From: Haloarcula nitratireducens
GTDB taxonomy: Archaea > Halobacteriota > Halobacteria > Halobacteriales > Haloarculaceae
DNA: 64,000 nucleotides
Assembly: GCF_019599505.1 (NCBI RefSeq)
Contig: NZ_RKLT01000001.1
Location: forward strand, 62,001-126,000
Direction of reading: 5' to 3'
This document shows, piece by piece, positions 10,766-21,087 of the stretch. Both the position numbers and the translations under genes were made by a program. A model generated the notes under the pieces. It made no database searches. It was not told the DNA's origin and was given only the letters and a program-made list of their open reading frames with translations. Each line of letters begins with the position of its first letter. Position 1 is the stretch's first letter.

Positions 10766-10966
10766 CGAGCACCTATTTAAATCCCCCAAATATAGTGTGT
10801 CTCTCTTTAACATGATTCGCCGTCGAAATCGAACTGAATTCGGGCAAGGGCTCCGGTCCGGGCCGGCGGTCGAGCGGTGCCACGACGGCCACGCGAGCAG
10901 CGTCGGGTCGGACTTCCGCGTCTGAGCGGTGGCGGTACCGATAGCGAACTGATTCGACCTGTATCC
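10766..10966. promoter_or_regulatory. narO-nar operon divergent control region
   Basis: The gap has an AT-rich palindromic block atttaaat (about 10772-10779) suited as TATA box for narO. A second block, ctttaaca (10805-10812), could drive the nar operon with a leader of about 130 nt. Two similar inverted repeats, cgaactgaattcg (10830-10842) and cgaactgattcg (10945-10956), flank the start region; the second ends 10 nt before the first nar ATG. They are operator candidates for the regulator next door. Confidence 0.5.
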
Positions 10967-11590
10967 ATGCAACTGAGAACGATACTCATCGTCCTGGTGC
11001 TCCTGGCGGTCCTGCTCCCGATGTGGTTCGTCGCGCTACACGGCGAACCGCCCTCCGAGGAGATCGAGATCGACCAGAGCGTCAACGAGATACGACCCCT
11101 CGAAGGGTTCGTGGAGACGCCGAACAAACTCTCGCCCAGTCAGGTGGGCGTCGTCGTCTGGGCGGCGCTGTTCGCCCTCGTCGGCGCGCTCGCCTTCTTC
11201 CACCGGTTCATGAACGAGGCGGCGCGACCGGACGCCGACGTCGACGCGACGGTCGCCGACGGCGGGACCGTCAGTGGCGGGAGCGATACGGCGGCCGAAA
11301 CTCGGTCCGGCGGCGTCTCGACGTTCCCGTGGTTGGAGACCGACGACCGCTGGATAACCACGTATCACCCGTCGAGCGACGCCATCGAAGGGCTGGTCGC
11401 GATGGGCGGCCTGACGGTGCTCTCCATCACCTTCGCGGCGCTGTTCACCGGGGAGTACCTCACGCTGGCCCGGACGCAGTACTTCGGCGTCTACGCCTTC
11501 GGCATGTTCATGTCGCTGACCGGGCTGACCGTCTCGTACTACGCCTGGTTCATGCCTCACGTCGAGGTCGCCGAGCGGAGGGAGCACTGA
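10967..11590 (+). CDS. Membrane protein, first gene of the nar operon
   Basis: A 207-residue protein with an N-terminal hydrophobic segment ([22 protein letters not shown]), a second helix around [18 protein letters not shown], a hydrophilic Gly/Ser/Asp-rich linker and two further helices ([18 protein letters not shown] and [16 protein letters not shown]). It resembles the first open frame of known haloarchaeal nar operons but I cannot assign a catalytic role. Its stop overlaps the Rieske start (TGATG), so it is probably part of the quinol-to-nitrate electron path. The ATG at 10967 is preferred; the frame upstream to 10877 codes for an unlikely Arg-rich extension. Confidence 0.8.
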   Translation: MQLRTILIVLVLLAVLLPMWFVALHGEPPSEEIEIDQSVNEIRPLEGFVETPNKLSPSQVGVVVWAALFALVGALAFFHRFMNEAARPDADVDATVADGGTVSGGSDTAAETRSGGVSTFPWLETDDRWITTYHPSSDAIEGLVAMGGLTVLSITFAALFTGEYLTLARTQYFGVYAFGMFMSLTGLTVSYYAWFMPHVEVAERREH

Positions 11591-12273
11591 TGCCCGGCGA
11601 CGACCCGCTGGGCAGAGAGTACCCCGGCGGAGAGGAGCGCGGGGCGACCGAGTGCTGTGCGGAGCGCGCCGGCGACGCCGACGGTCCGAGCATCTATCAG
11701 GAGTTCTGGCGGGACGCCCGCGGCGAGATGGAGCGGCGGGACTATGCCAAGGCGCTCGCGACCATCGGCGGCCTGACGGCGCTCGGAAGCCTCGCCGCAC
11801 CGCTCGTCAGCCTGACGCGGGTCTTCGAACGGGAGTACACCGGCCCGGTGTACTCGGACGGCGTGGCGCTCGTCGACGCCGAGGGCGAGCAGATCGCCGA
11901 GGACCGCCTCGCGCCCGGCGAGCAGTTGACCGTGTTCCCGGCGAGCCATCCGGGTATCGAGCGCGCGCCGACGCTGCTGGTCCGCTTCGAGGAGGGCGAG
12001 TACGGCGGCGAGACGCGGGCGGAGTTCACCGTCGGCGGGTACGCCGCCTTCTCGAAGGTGTGTACCCACGCGGGCTGTATGGTGGCGGACCGGGACGGCA
12101 CGACGCTGGTCTGTCCCTGTCACTCGGGCCGGTTCGACGCGCTCTCGGGGGCGACGGTCGTCGGCGGGCCGCCGCCGCGGGCGCTCCCGCAGCTCCCGAT
12201 AACGCTGTCGAGCGACGGATATCTGGTCGCTACGGGCGACTTCGAGGGGCCAGTCGGCCCCGGAGGCGGGTGA
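11590..12273 (+). CDS. narB: Rieske iron-sulfur protein of the nar operon
   Basis: A 227-residue [2Fe-2S] electron carrier. A twin-arginine-type anchor ([20 protein letters not shown]49-R50) precedes the soluble domain. The cluster boxes are CTHAGC (ligands C158 and H160, disulfide C163) and CPCHSG (ligands C175 and H178, disulfide C177). With the next gene it forms a bc1-like module that would pass quinol electrons to NarGH on the outer face of the membrane, replacing NarI. The symbol follows the usage I recall for haloarchaeal nar operons. The ATG overlaps the previous stop by 1 bp. Confidence 0.92.
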   Translation: MPGDDPLGREYPGGEERGATECCAERAGDADGPSIYQEFWRDARGEMERRDYAKALATIGGLTALGSLAAPLVSLTRVFEREYTGPVYSDGVALVDAEGEQIAEDRLAPGEQLTVFPASHPGIERAPTLLVRFEEGEYGGETRAEFTVGGYAAFSKVCTHAGCMVADRDGTTLVCPCHSGRFDALSGATVVGGPPPRALPQLPITLSSDGYLVATGDFEGPVGPGGG

Positions 12274-13664
12274 TGAGCCGCAGACAGCGCCTCTACGACT
12301 GGGTCGACGACCGGCTCGACGCCGAGGACGCCCAGTCGTTCCTCGGGAAGGCCTTCCCAGCCGAGGACTCGTTCCTGCTGGGGGAGGTCGCGCTGTTCTC
12401 CTTCGCCGTCCTGGTGCTGACGGGGACGTTCCTCGGCTTCTTCTTCGAGCCGAGCACGACCGCCGTCGAGTACGAGGGCAGCGTCGCCCAGTTCCAGGGC
12501 GAGGAGCTCCCGGCGGCCTTCGCCAGCGTCCTGAACATCACCTACGACGTGCCCTTCGGGATGTTGCTCCGGCGGATGCACCACTGGGCGGCCCACCTCT
12601 TCGTCGCCTCGATGGCGCTGCACATGCTCCGGGTGTTCTTCACCGGGGCCTACCGGAACCCGCGCGAGCCCAACTGGCTCGTCGGCACCGGTCTCGCGGG
12701 GCTCTCGATGTTCGCGGCGTACACCGGCTACGCGCTGCCGTTCGACGAGTTCGCCAGCACCGCCGTCGGCATCGGCTACAACGTCGCGCTGTCGGTCCCG
12801 CTGGTCGGCGAGACGCTCGCGTACTTGGTCTTCGGCGGGTCGTTCCCCTCCAGCGCGACGATTCCGCGGCTGTTCTTCCTGCACGTCTTCGTCCTGCCGC
12901 TGGCCATCGCGGGGCTGATCGGCGTCCACATGGCGATACTGATACGGCAGAAACACACCGAGGCCGAGCGCGACGAGGCGGTTCCCGGCCGGGAGCGAGT
13001 CGAGAAGGACGACGGGAGCGTCGTCGTCGGCTTACCGGCCGTGCCGAACCAGACGGCGGTCAGCGCCGTCGTCTTCTTCCTCACGCTGGCGACGCTGTCG
13101 CTGTTGGCGGGGTTCCTGCCCGTCCACAACATCGCCGAGTACGGCCCCAACGACCCGGCGACGACGCCGTCGCTCATCATGCCCGACTGGTTCCTGATGT
13201 GGGGGTACGGCTTCCTGAAGCTCACTCCGTCGTGGCTGAGCTTCGACCTGCTGGGCGTCCACGTCAGTTCGGAGTTCATCGGCGGCCTCGTCCTCCCGGG
13301 TCTCGTCTTCGCCGTAGTGGCCCTCTGGCCGTTCATCGACTACGAGAGCGAGCAGCGCCACTTCTCGGCGAACCCGCTCGCTCGCCCCTGGCAGACCGCC
13401 TGCGGCGTCGCGGGCGTGGTGTTCATCATGGTCGCCTCTATCGCCGGGATGGACGTCATCGTCGCGGACATCGCGGGGACGACGACCAACGCCATCAAGC
13501 CGTATCTCATCGCGGCGCTCGTCTTGGGGCCGCTCGCCGCGGGGCTGATCACCTACGCGGCGCTCCGGCGCGATACCCACGGCGACGACCCCGAAAGACC
13601 GGCGGAGTCGGGGACGACGGACCGGCCCGACTCGGCGGCGAGCGGGGAGGGCGACGATGACTGA
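12273..13664 (+). CDS. narC: Cytochrome b of the nar operon
   Basis: A 463-residue integral membrane cytochrome. The first half has the two haem-ligand pairs of b6-type cytochromes, H103/H117 (13 residues between) and H204/H219 (14 between). The second half resembles the subunit IV part, with [14 protein letters not shown] as the Qo-site PEWY equivalent. So it looks like a fused b6 plus subunit IV with about eight or more helices. It overlaps the Rieske gene (TGATG) and the following small gene by 8 bp. Role: quinol oxidation feeding nitrate reductase. Confidence 0.92.
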   Translation: MSRRQRLYDWVDDRLDAEDAQSFLGKAFPAEDSFLLGEVALFSFAVLVLTGTFLGFFFEPSTTAVEYEGSVAQFQGEELPAAFASVLNITYDVPFGMLLRRMHHWAAHLFVASMALHMLRVFFTGAYRNPREPNWLVGTGLAGLSMFAAYTGYALPFDEFASTAVGIGYNVALSVPLVGETLAYLVFGGSFPSSATIPRLFFLHVFVLPLAIAGLIGVHMAILIRQKHTEAERDEAVPGRERVEKDDGSVVVGLPAVPNQTAVSAVVFFLTLATLSLLAGFLPVHNIAEYGPNDPATTPSLIMPDWFLMWGYGFLKLTPSWLSFDLLGVHVSSEFIGGLVLPGLVFAVVALWPFIDYESEQRHFSANPLARPWQTACGVAGVVFIMVASIAGMDVIVADIAGTTTNAIKPYLIAALVLGPLAAGLITYAALRRDTHGDDPERPAESGTTDRPDSAASGEGDDD

Positions 13665-13851
13665 CGGGCACGCGCCGGGCGGATTCGCGCTCTCCGCGCG
13701 GCAGTATCGCTGGCTGGATCGAGCGACCAAACTCACCGGCGTCGCGCTGATAGCCGCCGGACTGGAGGCCGGCGGTGGCACGACGACCGGCCTCCTCTTC
13801 GCGACGCTCGGCGTCGCGTGCGGACTCGCCACCGTATTCATCTCACAATGA
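13657..13851 (+). CDS. Small two-helix membrane protein between cytochrome b and NarG
   Basis: A 64-residue protein starting inside the cytochrome b 3' end (8-bp overlap) and overlapping narG by 4 bp (ATGA). After a polar N-terminus ([12 protein letters not shown]) it has two hydrophobic stretches, [15 protein letters not shown] and [19 protein letters not shown]. Translational coupling both ways argues that it is real and belongs to the complex, perhaps as an anchor or assembly subunit. No family recognised. Confidence 0.75.
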   Translation: MTDGHAPGGFALSARQYRWLDRATKLTGVALIAAGLEAGGGTTTGLLFATLGVACGLATVFISQ

Positions 13852-16736
13852 GCAACCAACAGGAGACGGACGACACGACACCCGACGACTTCAGCACCGG
13901 ACGACGGAACTTCCTGAAGGGCCTCGGCGCGGCCGCGGCGGTCGGCGCGACCGGCACCGGCCTCGCGGACGACCTCTTCGCGATGGACGGCCTGGAGGTC
14001 GTCGACGACCCCATCGGCTCGTACCCCTACCGCGACTGGGAGGACCTCTACCGCGAGCAGTGGGACTGGGACTCGACGGCCCGCTCCACCCACAGCGTCA
14101 ACTGCACCGGCAGCTGCTCGTGGGAGGTGTACGTCCGCAACGGTCAGGTCTGGCGCGAGTCGCAGGCCGCCGACTACCCGCAGTTCGACGAGAGCCTCCC
14201 GGACCCGAACCCGCGGGGCTGTCAGAAGGGCGCGTGTTACTCCGACTACGTCAACGCGGACCACCGCGTGCTCCACCCGCTCAGGCGGACCGGCCAACGC
14301 GGCGAGGGGAAGTGGAAGCGCATCTCGTGGGACGAGGCGCTGACCGAGATCGCCGAAGAGGTCGTCGACACCGTACAGGAGGAACGGTACGACGCCATCA
14401 GCGGGTTCACGCCGATCCCCGCGATGAGCCCCGTGAGCTTCGCGTCGGGGTCTCGGCTCGTCAACCTCCTCGGCGGCGTCTCCCACAGCTTCTACGACTG
14501 GTACTCGGACCTCCCGCCGGGCCAGCCGATCACCTGGGGAACCCAGACGGACAACGCCGAGAGCGCCGACTGGTACAACGCCGACTACCTCATCGCCTGG
14601 GGATCGAACGTCAACGTCACGCGCATCCCGGACGCGAAGTACTTCCTCGAGGCCGCCTACAACGGCACGAAACGCGTCGGCATCTTCACGGACTACTCCC
14701 AGACGGCCATCCACTGCGACGAGTGGCTCGGACCGGAGCCGGGCAGCGACACCGCCCTGGCGCTGGGCATGGCCCGCACCATCGTCGACGAGGGGCTGTA
14801 CGACGAGGCTCACCTCAAGGAGCAGTCGGACATGCCCCTCCTCGTGCGCGAGGACACCGGGAAGTTCCTCCGCGCGAGCGAGGTCGAGGGGCTGAGCGTC
14901 GACGCCGACCGGCCCGACCAGATGTTCGTCATGGTCGACGGAAACGGCGACCTCAGAGTCGCTCCGGGGTCGCTCGGGGAACGGGACGGGCAACACGACG
15001 ACTCGCTGAGCATCGAACTCGACTTCGACCCGCAGCTGGCCGTCGACCGAACCGTCCCGACGGCCGACGGCGACGCGCCCGTCCGGTCTGTCTGGGTCAA
15101 CCTCAACGAGGAGCTATCCAACTACACGCCGGAGTACGTTCAGGAGACGACCGGCGTCGGCCGCGAGACCCACCAGGAGATCGCCCGCGAGTTCGGCGAG
15201 GCCGAGCGCGCGAAGATAATCCACGGCAAGGGCGTCAACGACTGGTACCACAACGACCTCGGCAACCGGGCCATCCAGTTGCTTCTCACGCTCACCGGCA
15301 ACCTCGGTCGGCAGGGAACCGGGCTCGACCACTACGTCGGCCAGGAGAAGATATGGACGTTCCACGGCTGGAAGGTGCTCTCGTTCCCGACGGGAAACGT
15401 CCGCGCGGTCCCGACGACGCTGTGGACGTACTACCACTGTGACGTCCTCGACAACGCCGACCCCGAGACCACCGCGCGCGTCGAAGAGGCCGTCGAGCGG
15501 GACTGGATGCCGGTCTACCCGGCGGAGCGCGACGACGGGTCGAGGCCGGACCCCAGCGTGCTGTTCATGTGGCGGGGCAACTACTTCAACCAAGCCAAGG
15601 GCAACGTCGCCATCGAGGAGCAGCTCTGGCCGAAACTCGACCTCGTGGTCGACATCAACTTCCGAATGGACTCCTCGGCGCTGTACAGCGACATCGTCCT
15701 CCCGACGGCCAGCCACTACGAGAAACACGACCTCTCGATGACGGACATGCACACCTACGTGCACCCGTTCACGCCCGCGGTCGAACCGCTCGGCGAGTCG
15801 AAGACCGACTGGCAGATATTCCGCGAACTGGCCGCGAAGATACAGGAGGTCGCCACCGAGCGGGGCGTCGAACCGATTCCCGACCGCCAGTTCGACCGCG
15901 AGATAGACCTCCAGTCGGTCCACGACGACTACGTCCGGGACTGGGAGACCGACGAGGAGGGCGCGCTGGCCGAGGACAGGGCGGCCGCCGAGTTCATCCT
16001 CGAACACTCCGAGGAGTCGAACCCCGACGGCACCGACGAGCAGATCACCTTCGACGACACCGTCGAGCAACCCCAGCGGCTGCTGGAGGCCGGCGACCAC
16101 TGGACCTCCGACATCGAGGACGGCGAGGCCTACACGCCCTGGAAGCGCTACGTCCAGGAGAAGAACCCGTGGCCGACCTTCACCGGCCGCCAGCAGTACT
16201 ACATCGACCACGACTGGTTCCTCGACCTCGGCGAGGCGCTGCCGACGCACAAGGACTCGCCGACGCTCCAGGACAAGGCCGACTACCCGCTGCGGTACAA
16301 CACGCCCCACGGCCGGTGGTCCATCCACTCGACGTGGCGCGACAGCGAGAAGATGCTCCGCCTCCAACGGGGCGAACCGACGGTCTACCTCAACCCCGAC
16401 GACATGGACGAACGGGGCATCGAGGACGGTGACACCGTCCGCATCTACAACGACCTCGGCGAGGTCGAGGTGATGGCCAAGCGCTACCCCTCGAGCGAAC
16501 CCGGCACGGCGAGGATGTACTTCGCCTGGGAACGCTTCCAGTTCCCGGACCGCAACAACTTCAACTCGCTCGTTCCGCTCTACATGAAACCCACACAGCT
16601 CGTTCAGTACCCAGAGGACACCGGCGAACACCTGCACTTCTTCCCCAACTACTGGGGGCCGACCGGCGTCAACAGCGACGTCCGCGTCGACGTGGAGAAG
16701 GTCGGCGACGGCGAGGCCGACGGGGGTGAAAACTGA
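13848..16736 (+). CDS. narG: Respiratory nitrate reductase alpha subunit (NarG), Tat-exported
   Basis: Catalytic Mo-bisMGD subunit reducing nitrate to nitrite, 962 residues. A twin-arginine signal ([19 protein letters not shown]19-R20) shows export, so the active site faces outside, unlike bacterial NarG. The FS0 cluster ligands are H82, C86, C90 and C125 ([20 protein letters not shown]). The aspartate Mo ligand of Nar-type enzymes lies in [13 protein letters not shown] (about 214-226). The start ATG overlaps the preceding stop. It pairs with the downstream narH, overlapping by 1 bp. Confidence 0.96.
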   Translation: MSNQQETDDTTPDDFSTGRRNFLKGLGAAAAVGATGTGLADDLFAMDGLEVVDDPIGSYPYRDWEDLYREQWDWDSTARSTHSVNCTGSCSWEVYVRNGQVWRESQAADYPQFDESLPDPNPRGCQKGACYSDYVNADHRVLHPLRRTGQRGEGKWKRISWDEALTEIAEEVVDTVQEERYDAISGFTPIPAMSPVSFASGSRLVNLLGGVSHSFYDWYSDLPPGQPITWGTQTDNAESADWYNADYLIAWGSNVNVTRIPDAKYFLEAAYNGTKRVGIFTDYSQTAIHCDEWLGPEPGSDTALALGMARTIVDEGLYDEAHLKEQSDMPLLVREDTGKFLRASEVEGLSVDADRPDQMFVMVDGNGDLRVAPGSLGERDGQHDDSLSIELDFDPQLAVDRTVPTADGDAPVRSVWVNLNEELSNYTPEYVQETTGVGRETHQEIAREFGEAERAKIIHGKGVNDWYHNDLGNRAIQLLLTLTGNLGRQGTGLDHYVGQEKIWTFHGWKVLSFPTGNVRAVPTTLWTYYHCDVLDNADPETTARVEEAVERDWMPVYPAERDDGSRPDPSVLFMWRGNYFNQAKGNVAIEEQLWPKLDLVVDINFRMDSSALYSDIVLPTASHYEKHDLSMTDMHTYVHPFTPAVEPLGESKTDWQIFRELAAKIQEVATERGVEPIPDRQFDREIDLQSVHDDYVRDWETDEEGALAEDRAAAEFILEHSEESNPDGTDEQITFDDTVEQPQRLLEAGDHWTSDIEDGEAYTPWKRYVQEKNPWPTFTGRQQYYIDHDWFLDLGEALPTHKDSPTLQDKADYPLRYNTPHGRWSIHSTWRDSEKMLRLQRGEPTVYLNPDDMDERGIEDGDTVRIYNDLGEVEVMAKRYPSSEPGTARMYFAWERFQFPDRNNFNSLVPLYMKPTQLVQYPEDTGEHLHFFPNYWGPTGVNSDVRVDVEKVGDGEADGGEN

Positions 16737-17794
16737 TGAGCCAGACCGAGGAGGGCGACGCCGTCGACCTCGCGGAGGGCATCGACCATCAGGTCGCGAT
16801 GGTGATGGACCTGAACAAGTGCATCGGCTGTCAGACCTGCACCATCGCCTGCAAGACCAACTGGACCGACGGCGGCGGCCGGGAGTACATGTACTGGAAC
16901 AACGTCGAGACCAAGCCCGGCTCCGGCTACCCCCGCGACTGGGAGGAGATGGGCGGCGGGTGGGAGTCCGACGAACACGCCGAGCGGAGCCCCGGCGACC
17001 TCCCCAGCGAGGAGGACTACGGCCGGCCGTGGGAGTTCAACCACCAACAGGTGATGTTCGAGGGGAGCGACGAGCCGCTCCGGCCGATGGAGAACGCCGA
17101 GTGGGGACCGAACTGGGAGGAGGACGAGGGGGCCGGCGAGTACCCCAACTCCTACTACTTCTACCTCCCGCGCATCTGCAACCACTGTACGCACCCCTCC
17201 TGCGTCGAGGCCTGCCCCCGGTCGGCGCTGTACAAGCGCGAGGAGGACGGCATCGTCCTCGTCGACCAGGACCGCTGTCGGGGCTACCGCTACTGCGTCG
17301 AGGGCTGTCCGTACAAGAAGGTGTACTACAACGCGATGAAGAAGACCTCCGAGAAGTGCATCTTCTGTTACCCCCGCATCGAGGGCGAGGGGCCGGACGG
17401 CGAGGTGAAGCCGCCCTCCTGTGCGGCCGACTGCCCGCCGCAGCTCCGGATGGTCGGCTACCTGGACGACGAGGAGGGGCCGATCCACAAGCTCGTCAAC
17501 GAGTACGGGGCGGCGGTCCGATTGCACCCCGAGTACCGCACCGAGCCGAACGTCTACTACATCCCGCCGTTCGCCCCGCCCCAGCACTCCGACGCCGGCG
17601 AGTCGCTGGACGCCGAGCGCATCCCGCGGAACTACCTCGAAGAGCTGTTCGGGCCGGAGGTCAACGAGGCGCTGAACACCATCGAGCGCGAGCGGAACCG
17701 GGTCGAGCGCGGCGAGGAGAGCGAACTGATGGAGATGCTGACCACGACCGACACCGCCGACCAGTACCGGCTGGAGGTCTTCGATGACGGGTAG
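16736..17794 (+). CDS. narH: Respiratory nitrate reductase beta subunit (NarH)
   Basis: A 352-residue four-cluster ferredoxin-like subunit that wires electrons to NarG. The Cys groups are [37 protein letters not shown] and CIFC...CAADCP. In the third group the second Cys position is Tyr (E. coli NarH has Trp there), which predicts one [3Fe-4S] plus three [4Fe-4S] clusters. There is no signal peptide, so it is likely exported with NarG. It overlaps narG by 1 bp and the next gene by 11 bp. Confidence 0.96.
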   Translation: MSQTEEGDAVDLAEGIDHQVAMVMDLNKCIGCQTCTIACKTNWTDGGGREYMYWNNVETKPGSGYPRDWEEMGGGWESDEHAERSPGDLPSEEDYGRPWEFNHQQVMFEGSDEPLRPMENAEWGPNWEEDEGAGEYPNSYYFYLPRICNHCTHPSCVEACPRSALYKREEDGIVLVDQDRCRGYRYCVEGCPYKKVYYNAMKKTSEKCIFCYPRIEGEGPDGEVKPPSCAADCPPQLRMVGYLDDEEGPIHKLVNEYGAAVRLHPEYRTEPNVYYIPPFAPPQHSDAGESLDAERIPRNYLEELFGPEVNEALNTIERERNRVERGEESELMEMLTTTDTADQYRLEVFDDG

Positions 17795-18602
17795 GGAACT
17801 CCGGCTGGCGGGGCTGCTCGCCGTCGGGTTGCTCGCCGCGACGGTCGTGGCCCCGATGACCGTCGACGCCCGGCCGGCCTTCGAGATCCCGGTGCACTAC
17901 GCGACCGACGGCGACTCCCTCGACAGCGTGGACGGCGAGGAGTGGGGGCGGGCACCGCCGGTGACGATTCCGATGAGCAGCGCCGGCGCGGCCGTCCCCT
18001 CGGCCGACAACACGACCGTCGAGCGGATTCAGGTCTCGGCCGCCCGGACCGACGACCGCCTCTACCTCCAACTCGAGTGGGCGGACCCGACGAACGACAC
18101 GTCCGCGGCGACCGTCCGCGAATTCGCCGACGCCGTGGCCGTCCAGCTCCCGACGGACCCGGCGGAGCGACCGCCGATCGCCATGGGCGGGACGGACAAC
18201 ACGGTCAACGTCTGGTACTGGAGCGGCTCCGGACAGACCCAGGAGCTGCTGGCCGGCGGACCCGGGTCGACCACGCAGTTCCGCAACGGCACCGTGGCGA
18301 CGAACTACACCCACACCGACGGCCGCTGGGAGGTCGTCTTCTCGCGCCCGCTGTCGCCGCCGGGCGAGAACCGGACGACCGTCCCGAGCGACCGGGACAT
18401 GGACGTGGCCTTCGCGGCGTGGAACGGGTCGAACATGGAGCGGTCGGGCCAGAAGTCCACGAGCCAGTGGTACTACCTCGCGCTCGGCCCCGGTCCCGAG
18501 GGACCGCCCTACGAGGCCATCCTCTGGGCGGTCGCGGGCATCGGCATCGTCGTCACGACGCTCGTGACGATTCAGGGCGTCCGCCGAACGGGGGGTGGGT
18601 GA
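17784..18602 (+). CDS. Haem-binding gamma-like subunit (ethylbenzene dehydrogenase/DMSO reductase gamma family)
   Basis: A 272-residue protein with an N-terminal signal or anchor ([18 protein letters not shown]), a beta-rich exported domain and a C-terminal helix ([18 protein letters not shown]). [24 protein letters not shown] segments, NVWYWSG and [12 protein letters not shown] match the haem-b-binding gamma subunits of ethylbenzene dehydrogenase and archaeal pNar enzymes, which use Met and Lys ligands. It would receive electrons for NarH outside the membrane. The operon position directly after narH supports this. Confidence 0.82.
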   Translation: MTGRELRLAGLLAVGLLAATVVAPMTVDARPAFEIPVHYATDGDSLDSVDGEEWGRAPPVTIPMSSAGAAVPSADNTTVERIQVSAARTDDRLYLQLEWADPTNDTSAATVREFADAVAVQLPTDPAERPPIAMGGTDNTVNVWYWSGSGQTQELLAGGPGSTTQFRNGTVATNYTHTDGRWEVVFSRPLSPPGENRTTVPSDRDMDVAFAAWNGSNMERSGQKSTSQWYYLALGPGPEGPPYEAILWAVAGIGIVVTTLVTIQGVRRTGGG

Positions 18603-19320
18603 CGTGGCGACCCCCGACCCCGACGGCACGCCAGCGGAGACGGACGAGCGGCGACTGCCCGACGACGTCGCCGTCGAACCGGCCGCTCGCGGCGACGTCT
18701 ACGCCCTTCTCGCGGCCCTCTTCGCCCAGCCGGACGAGGAGCTGTATCGCGATCTGGAGAGCGGCGCGGTGACGGACGAGTTCGAGCGCCTCGTCGACCG
18801 CTCGGGCCTCGACGTGGCCCCGCCGGACTGCGCGGTCGAAGACGACCACGACACGCTGTCGGCGCGGTTCAACGACCTGTTCGTCGTCGGCTACTCGGAG
18901 GTCGTCGACAAGACCGACGGGACCGTCGCCAACGAGGGGCCGCCGGTCTCGCTGTACGAGTCAGATTACCGCCCGGAGGTCTCCTGGAACGACGTCAACC
19001 TCGACCTGGCGCGCGCCTACGAGCACTTCGGCTGTCAGGTCGACCAGGAGGTCCGGCGCAACCACGACCACCTCCGCCTGCAACTGGAGTTCGCGGGCTA
19101 CCTCTGCCGGCGCGAGGCGGCCGTCGACCCGGACGTGGCCGCCGCCCGCCTCGACTTCCACGACCGGCACCTCCGGGTCGTCTCAGAGGGCATCGCCGAC
19201 GCGATGGGTGCCGAGCCCGGGACCGGGCTGTTCGGCCGCCTCGCAGACTTCCTCGACCGATTCACCGCGGCCGACGTCGAAGACTTAGCCGCCCGACGCG
19301 AGGGAGGTGAGGGCGCGTGA
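18595..19320 (+). CDS. narJ: Nitrate reductase chaperone, TorD/NarJ family
   Basis: A 241-residue, nearly all-helical protein of the TorD/DmsD/NarJ group, the cytoplasmic chaperones that hold the Mo subunit until cofactor insertion and Tat export. Visible family features are RGDVYALLAALFAQPDEEL at the N-terminus and the region SLYESDYRP with NHDHLRLQLEFAGYLCR. The start could be GTG 18595 (8-bp overlap with the previous gene) or GTG 18604 (just past its stop). It overlaps the next gene by 4 bp. Confidence 0.85.
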   Translation: MGDVATPDPDGTPAETDERRLPDDVAVEPAARGDVYALLAALFAQPDEELYRDLESGAVTDEFERLVDRSGLDVAPPDCAVEDDHDTLSARFNDLFVVGYSEVVDKTDGTVANEGPPVSLYESDYRPEVSWNDVNLDLARAYEHFGCQVDQEVRRNHDHLRLQLEFAGYLCRREAAVDPDVAAARLDFHDRHLRVVSEGIADAMGAEPGTGLFGRLADFLDRFTAADVEDLAARREGGEGA

Positions 19321-20252
19321 GCGGCGAGACCACGCGAGCGAACGCTGACGGCGACCCGCTCTCCTCGCTCTCCCGCCTCGGTTCGGCGCTCGCCGGCGAA
19401 CGCTACCGTGCCGTCCGCACGGCGGGCACCGTCGCGCTGGCGGCGGTCGCGCTTCGGACCGCCGTTCGCGTCCTCCACAACGTCCCGTTCGACCCGGTGA
19501 CCTTCGGGCCGACGCTCCGAGCGGGCGTCGCGCTCGGGACGCCGCTCGTCCTGGCGCTCGCGCTGGTGACGTGCGCGCTCGCGACTACCGAGGCACCCGC
19601 CCGCGTCGGGTTGCTGTTCGCGGGCGTCTTCGGGCCGATGGCCGCTCTGAGCGACGCCGCGACGCTGCCGGCCGTCGCCGCCGTCACCGTCGGCGGCGGT
19701 CTGGCGCTGCTCGGGACGCTCGGCGTCCCCGCGTCCCGGAACGACTGGCCACGATGGGTCGTCGCCGCCGGCCTCGTCGCCGCCGTCGGCGTCTCCCTCG
19801 GGAGCAGCGTCGGCGTCGTCGACGGCGGACTCCGCGCGCTCGGCGCGGCGCTCGCGCTGGGGAGCCTCGCCGCCCTTCCGCTGGGGACGGCGGTCGACCG
19901 CGCCGGCGCGGTGGCCGGCGGCGTCGGCTTCGCCGCCGTCGCCCTCGCGAGCGGTGCGAAGCCCTACGTCGTCGGCAGCGCGCTCGTGACCGGCTTCGCC
20001 GTCGTCGGCGTCCCGCACCTCCTGGTCGCGCTCGCCGTCGCCGGCGCGGCCGCGGCCGCCGTCACGGGCGTTCGACGGGACGCGCTCTCGCCCTCGCTCG
20101 CGGTCGGCGCGTCGCTGCTCTTGCTGGCGGGCGTCCCGGCCACGCTCCCGCGAGCGATGGCGGTGCTGGTCGGCGCGACGCTGGCGGTGCTCGACCGCGG
20201 GGTCTTCGAGCGTCCGGGCTCGGCCGCCGCGGCCGCGGAGGGGTCGACATGA
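19317..20252 (+). CDS. Polytopic membrane protein of the nar operon, unknown function
   Basis: A 311-residue Ala/Val/Leu/Gly-rich protein with about eight to ten predicted helices (such as TPLVLALALVTCALATT and VVAAGLVAAVGVSLGSSVGV). It starts at a GTG overlapping the narJ stop (GTGA) and ends overlapping the HEAT-repeat gene (ATGA), so it is translated as part of the nar operon. No conserved catalytic or haem-binding motif is evident. It is not a recognisable NarI, because no spaced His pairs fit a dihaem b subunit. Confidence 0.7.
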   Translation: MSGETTRANADGDPLSSLSRLGSALAGERYRAVRTAGTVALAAVALRTAVRVLHNVPFDPVTFGPTLRAGVALGTPLVLALALVTCALATTEAPARVGLLFAGVFGPMAALSDAATLPAVAAVTVGGGLALLGTLGVPASRNDWPRWVVAAGLVAAVGVSLGSSVGVVDGGLRALGAALALGSLAALPLGTAVDRAGAVAGGVGFAAVALASGAKPYVVGSALVTGFAVVGVPHLLVALAVAGAAAAAVTGVRRDALSPSLAVGASLLLLAGVPATLPRAMAVLVGATLAVLDRGVFERPGSAAAAAEGST

Positions 20253-21085
20253 GGGACGAAGAGGAGGCGACCGACGGCCCGACCGACCCGCGCGTCCACC
20301 CCGAAGAGAGCCCGGGCTTCGGCGTCGACCCCGACGGCCTCGAGGACATCGAGGTGGACCGCGACGTCACCATCGGCGAGGCGACGCCCCGAGAGCTACA
20401 GGCGACCGACATCAGGCCGGTCGCGGACGACTCGGTCGAGGAGAAGATCGCGGCCCTCGCGGAGGGCGACGTCGTCGAGCGCCGCCGCGTCGCGCTCGCG
20501 CTCGGCGAGGAGTCCGCGAGCGAGGGGCTGCTGGACGCGCTCATCGGCGTCGGGCTGACCGACGACGACGCCGACGTGCGGCAGTTCGCCGTCGAGTCGC
20601 TCGGGAACCTCGGCGGCGAGCGGGCCGGCGTCGCCGCCGTCGAGACGCTCGAAGACGAGAACCCGTGGGTGCGCGCGGAGGCGCTCGTCGCGCTGGACCG
20701 CATCGACCGGGCGGCCTTCGAGCCCCACATCGAGGCGGCCCTGGGAGACGACCACCACGCCGTCCGCCGGAACGCCGCCGTCTCGCTGTTCAAGCTCCGC
20801 GGCGAGGACACGCTCGGTATACTGCTCGAACAGTCTCGCGACAAGAGCGAGCGCGTCCGGGAGTGGGCCGCCCACCTGCTGGCCGGCGTCGACGACGACC
20901 GCGCCGAGGCCCGGCTCACCGAACTGGCGAGCGACGACGCCGAGCCGGCGGTCGTCCGGAGCACGGCCGCCCGGTCGCTGGAGGCCGACCCCGGAAAGTT
21001 CCGGCGGCAGTTCACCGGCGGCACCGAGAAGGACAGCGCGCAGCTCCCCGGCGAGAGCCGACTGAATCGCCGTCCGGACCTCTGA
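20249..21085 (+). CDS. HEAT-repeat protein of the nar operon
   Basis: A 278-residue acidic protein. The first 65 residues or so are low-complexity and acidic, then four to five HEAT/PBS-lyase-like helical repeats follow, for example DADVRQFAVESLGNLGGERA, NPWVRAEALVALDRID, HHAVRRNAAVSLFKLRGED and SERVREWAAHLLAGVDDD. Such repeats serve as protein-docking scaffolds. Its place between the membrane protein (4-bp overlap) and the Mrp ATPase (2-bp gap) suggests a scaffold for nitrate reductase assembly; that role is inference. Confidence 0.8.
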   Translation: MRDEEEATDGPTDPRVHPEESPGFGVDPDGLEDIEVDRDVTIGEATPRELQATDIRPVADDSVEEKIAALAEGDVVERRRVALALGEESASEGLLDALIGVGLTDDDADVRQFAVESLGNLGGERAGVAAVETLEDENPWVRAEALVALDRIDRAAFEPHIEAALGDDHHAVRRNAAVSLFKLRGEDTLGILLEQSRDKSERVREWAAHLLAGVDDDRAEARLTELASDDAEPAVVRSTAARSLEADPGKFRRQFTGGTEKDSAQLPGESRLNRRPDL

Positions 21086-21087
21086 CC

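Noticed and set aside
10877..10966. A 30-codon N-terminal extension of the first nar gene
   Set aside because: The extension is Arg-rich and overlaps the presumed operator; the protein beginning at 10967 opens with a natural membrane anchor.
19317..20252. NarI candidate (membrane protein in the nar operon)
   Set aside because: No His pairs with dihaem-b spacing are present; cytochrome b and the haem gamma-like subunit already account for the electron path.
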